From positions 1-64,000 of the forward strand of contig NZ_JAFRSC010000027.1 of NCBI RefSeq assembly GCF_017427765.1: a stretch of 64,000 bases of DNA. The letters run 5' to 3'. A program made the position numbers and the translations under genes. Of the stretch, positions 62,935 through 64,000 are shown one piece after another. The stretch comes from Methanobrevibacter sp. (GTDB taxonomy: Archaea > Methanobacteriota > Methanobacteria > Methanobacteriales > Methanobacteriaceae). The notes beneath the pieces are model-generated. The model was not told where the DNA came from, ran no database searches, and saw nothing but the letters and a program-made list of their open reading frames with translations. Within the stretch, counting starts at the first letter, position 1, and each line of letters begins with the position of its first letter.

Positions 62935-64000
62935 TTATTTTCTAAATCTTCTCAATTGTGTTGATCCAATAGCTAACAATATTAACAGCAATGCCCATAT
63001 AGGATTACCTGTAGCATAGGTTGAAAGTTCTATTCCTTCACTGGCTGCTGAGGCATGATGTTTATTGTGTCCACCGTCATGACCTTTTGCATAAACTTTT
63101 ATTGAACCGGCATCATCACTTGAATTGTAGTTCTTATCACCAGAGTAATGCGCTTTGATAGTGTATACACCTTTAGTCAAATCTGAAACTACGAATGCTG
63201 ATTTTCCATCTTTAACTGATTTAGTATATGCTTTGCCGTCAACAACGATTGTTACTTTACCGGTTGCTTTTGCCGGAACTTTAACAACAATGTTTGCATC
63301 TTGGCCTTCTGTAATGTCATCTGCACTTACTGAAACTGAAGAGGATTTTGATTTGCTTACAACAAATGAAGTTGTTGTTGTACTTGGCATGAACTTGTCA
63401 TCACCCTCATAGTTGATTCTGACATTGTATTTTCCGCTTGGGAGATTTGGAACAATAATGTTAGCTTTACCATTTACAACAGTTCCATAGTATCCTACAT
63501 TATTGATTGTGACCAATACACGTCCTGTAGCACCTTTTGGAACAGTTACAGTAATAGTTTCATCTTTTCCAACAACAATGTCTTTTGAAGATGCATTGAT
63601 TTTAGATGCAGTTTTTGACACTTCAAATTGTGCAGTAGTAACGTTGGCTACATAGTTTTCATCACTGCCGTATTTCACAATCAGAGTTTTTCCACCATTG
63701 GACAAACCTTCAACACTGTATTTGGCTTTACCATTGATTACTGGAGAGGAATATGATTTACCGTCAATTTCCAGCGTAATATTACCGGATACGCCTTCAG
63801 GAACAGATACTGTAATCTCTACAGGTTGACCGACTTTAGCGTCAGACACTTCAACTGTCATCGGAGTTTGATATTTAGGAACTACAACAGTTGAATTGAT
63901 TACATATTCTTTTCCAGTGCTGTCTGTGTAAACAACTGAAATATTATGTTTTCCAGGAGTTGCATTTTCCAAGTTAATATTTACGGTTCCATTTTCAACG
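62935..64000 (-). CDS. Adhesin-like surface protein with Ig-like repeats (N-terminal part outside window)
   Basis: The frame is open from the right window edge, so only the C-terminal 354 residues are seen. At least three Ig-like repeats of about 90 residues recur, each with a VPKGATGRVLVTINNVGYYG-type strand pair and a GKYNVRINYEGDDKFMPSTT-type end. A His-rich stretch (GHDGGHNKHH) precedes a C-terminal membrane helix (NPIWALLLILLAIGS) and LRRFRK. This is the adhesin-like protein pattern of Methanobrevibacter, exported and anchored by its C terminus. Confidence 0.85.
   Translation of the reverse strand, partial: VENGTVNINLENATPGKHNISVVYTDSTGKEYVINSTVVVPKYQTPMTVEVSDAKVGQPVEITVSVPEGVSGNITLEIDGKSYSSPVINGKAKYSVEGLSNGGKTLIVKYGSDENYVANVTTAQFEVSKTASKINASSKDIVVGKDETITVTVPKGATGRVLVTINNVGYYGTVVNGKANIIVPNLPSGKYNVRINYEGDDKFMPSTTTTSFVVSKSKSSSVSVSADDITEGQDANIVVKVPAKATGKVTIVVDGKAYTKSVKDGKSAFVVSDLTKGVYTIKAHYSGDKNYNSSDDAGSIKVYAKGHDGGHNKHHASAASEGIELSTYATGNPIWALLLILLAIGSTQLRRFRK

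Overview
The window is a stretch of chromosome from an AT-rich methanogenic archaeon of the order Methanobacteriales, most likely Methanobrevibacter. The grounds are the end of an hmd gene followed by the FeGP-cofactor genes hcgA-F, a methanogenesis marker 8 protein, archaeal information-processing genes (Spt5, TFE, RadB, Pelota, CDC48, stalk proteins P0/P1), MraY- and MurG-like proteins fitting pseudomurein synthesis, and an Ig-repeat adhesin-like protein at the right edge. Genus-level identity is inferred from gene content; no 16S gene is present.

Layout. 1-4574: end of hmd and the hcgA-B-C-D-E-F operon (FeGP cofactor of [Fe]-hydrogenase; hcgG is not seen here). 4576-6861 (minus): aminotransferase, Fe-S protein and DGC-type protein in an overlapping operon. 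6916-9106: radB, a YrdC protein and, across a strikingly symmetric promoter, a CDP-alcohol transferase with a DUF357 gene. 9103-17789 is an accessory stretch mixed with housekeeping genes: a frameshifted rhuM, four 19-bp-spaced repeats, a MacB-like ABC pair, DUF3781, fbp, a candidate structured ncRNA, a DUF3800 protein, a possible adhesin relic, thiI, and a two-gene unit encoding an unknown protein and a PIN-domain protein. 17827-20523 is alaS. 20602-27595 (minus) is a four-gene defence-like operon: McrB-type AAA+ GTPase/ATPase, DUF2357/McrC-type nuclease, NUDIX hydrolase, and a PLD-helicase-DUF3427 protein.

27838-32799 (minus) is the conserved ftsZ-secE-spt5-rpl11-rpl1-rplP0-rpl12 block; secE is only 59 codons. 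32921-37939 holds a pyruvate-kinase-domain protein, a CofE-like ligase, the tfe-HD-ArcS-like operon, a MIP18-type protein, tRNA-Ile(GAT), an ACT regulator and hypC. 38018-43826: FAD oxidoreductase, MurG-like and MraY-like pair, pelota, prephenate dehydrogenase. 44142-52962: cdc48, methanogenesis marker 8, a DnaQ-type exonuclease whose only workable start is AUU, thiC-lig, an OB-fold protein and a phosphoglucosamine mutase. 53129-57874 (minus): ASCH-TPR protein, nrdG, hisC, gamma carbonic anhydrase-like protein and archaeal GlmU. 58042-64000: rubredoxin, DUF4012 protein, a second phosphohexomutase, ApgM, DUF92 and the adhesin.

Three non-coding themes stand out. Several genes (alaS, rpl12, secE, ftsZ, rubredoxin, the second mutase) end in a strong hairpin that contains or touches the stop codon and is usually followed by a U-run. 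Some promoters put the TATA box about 25 bp from the start codon, implying leaderless mRNAs. A GC-richer, three-way-junction-like RNA candidate lies at 13953-14086. The best candidates for new biology are the four-gene McrBC/NUDIX/PLD-helicase operon, the PIN pair at 16588-17789, the RNA at 13953, and the AUU-initiated exonuclease.
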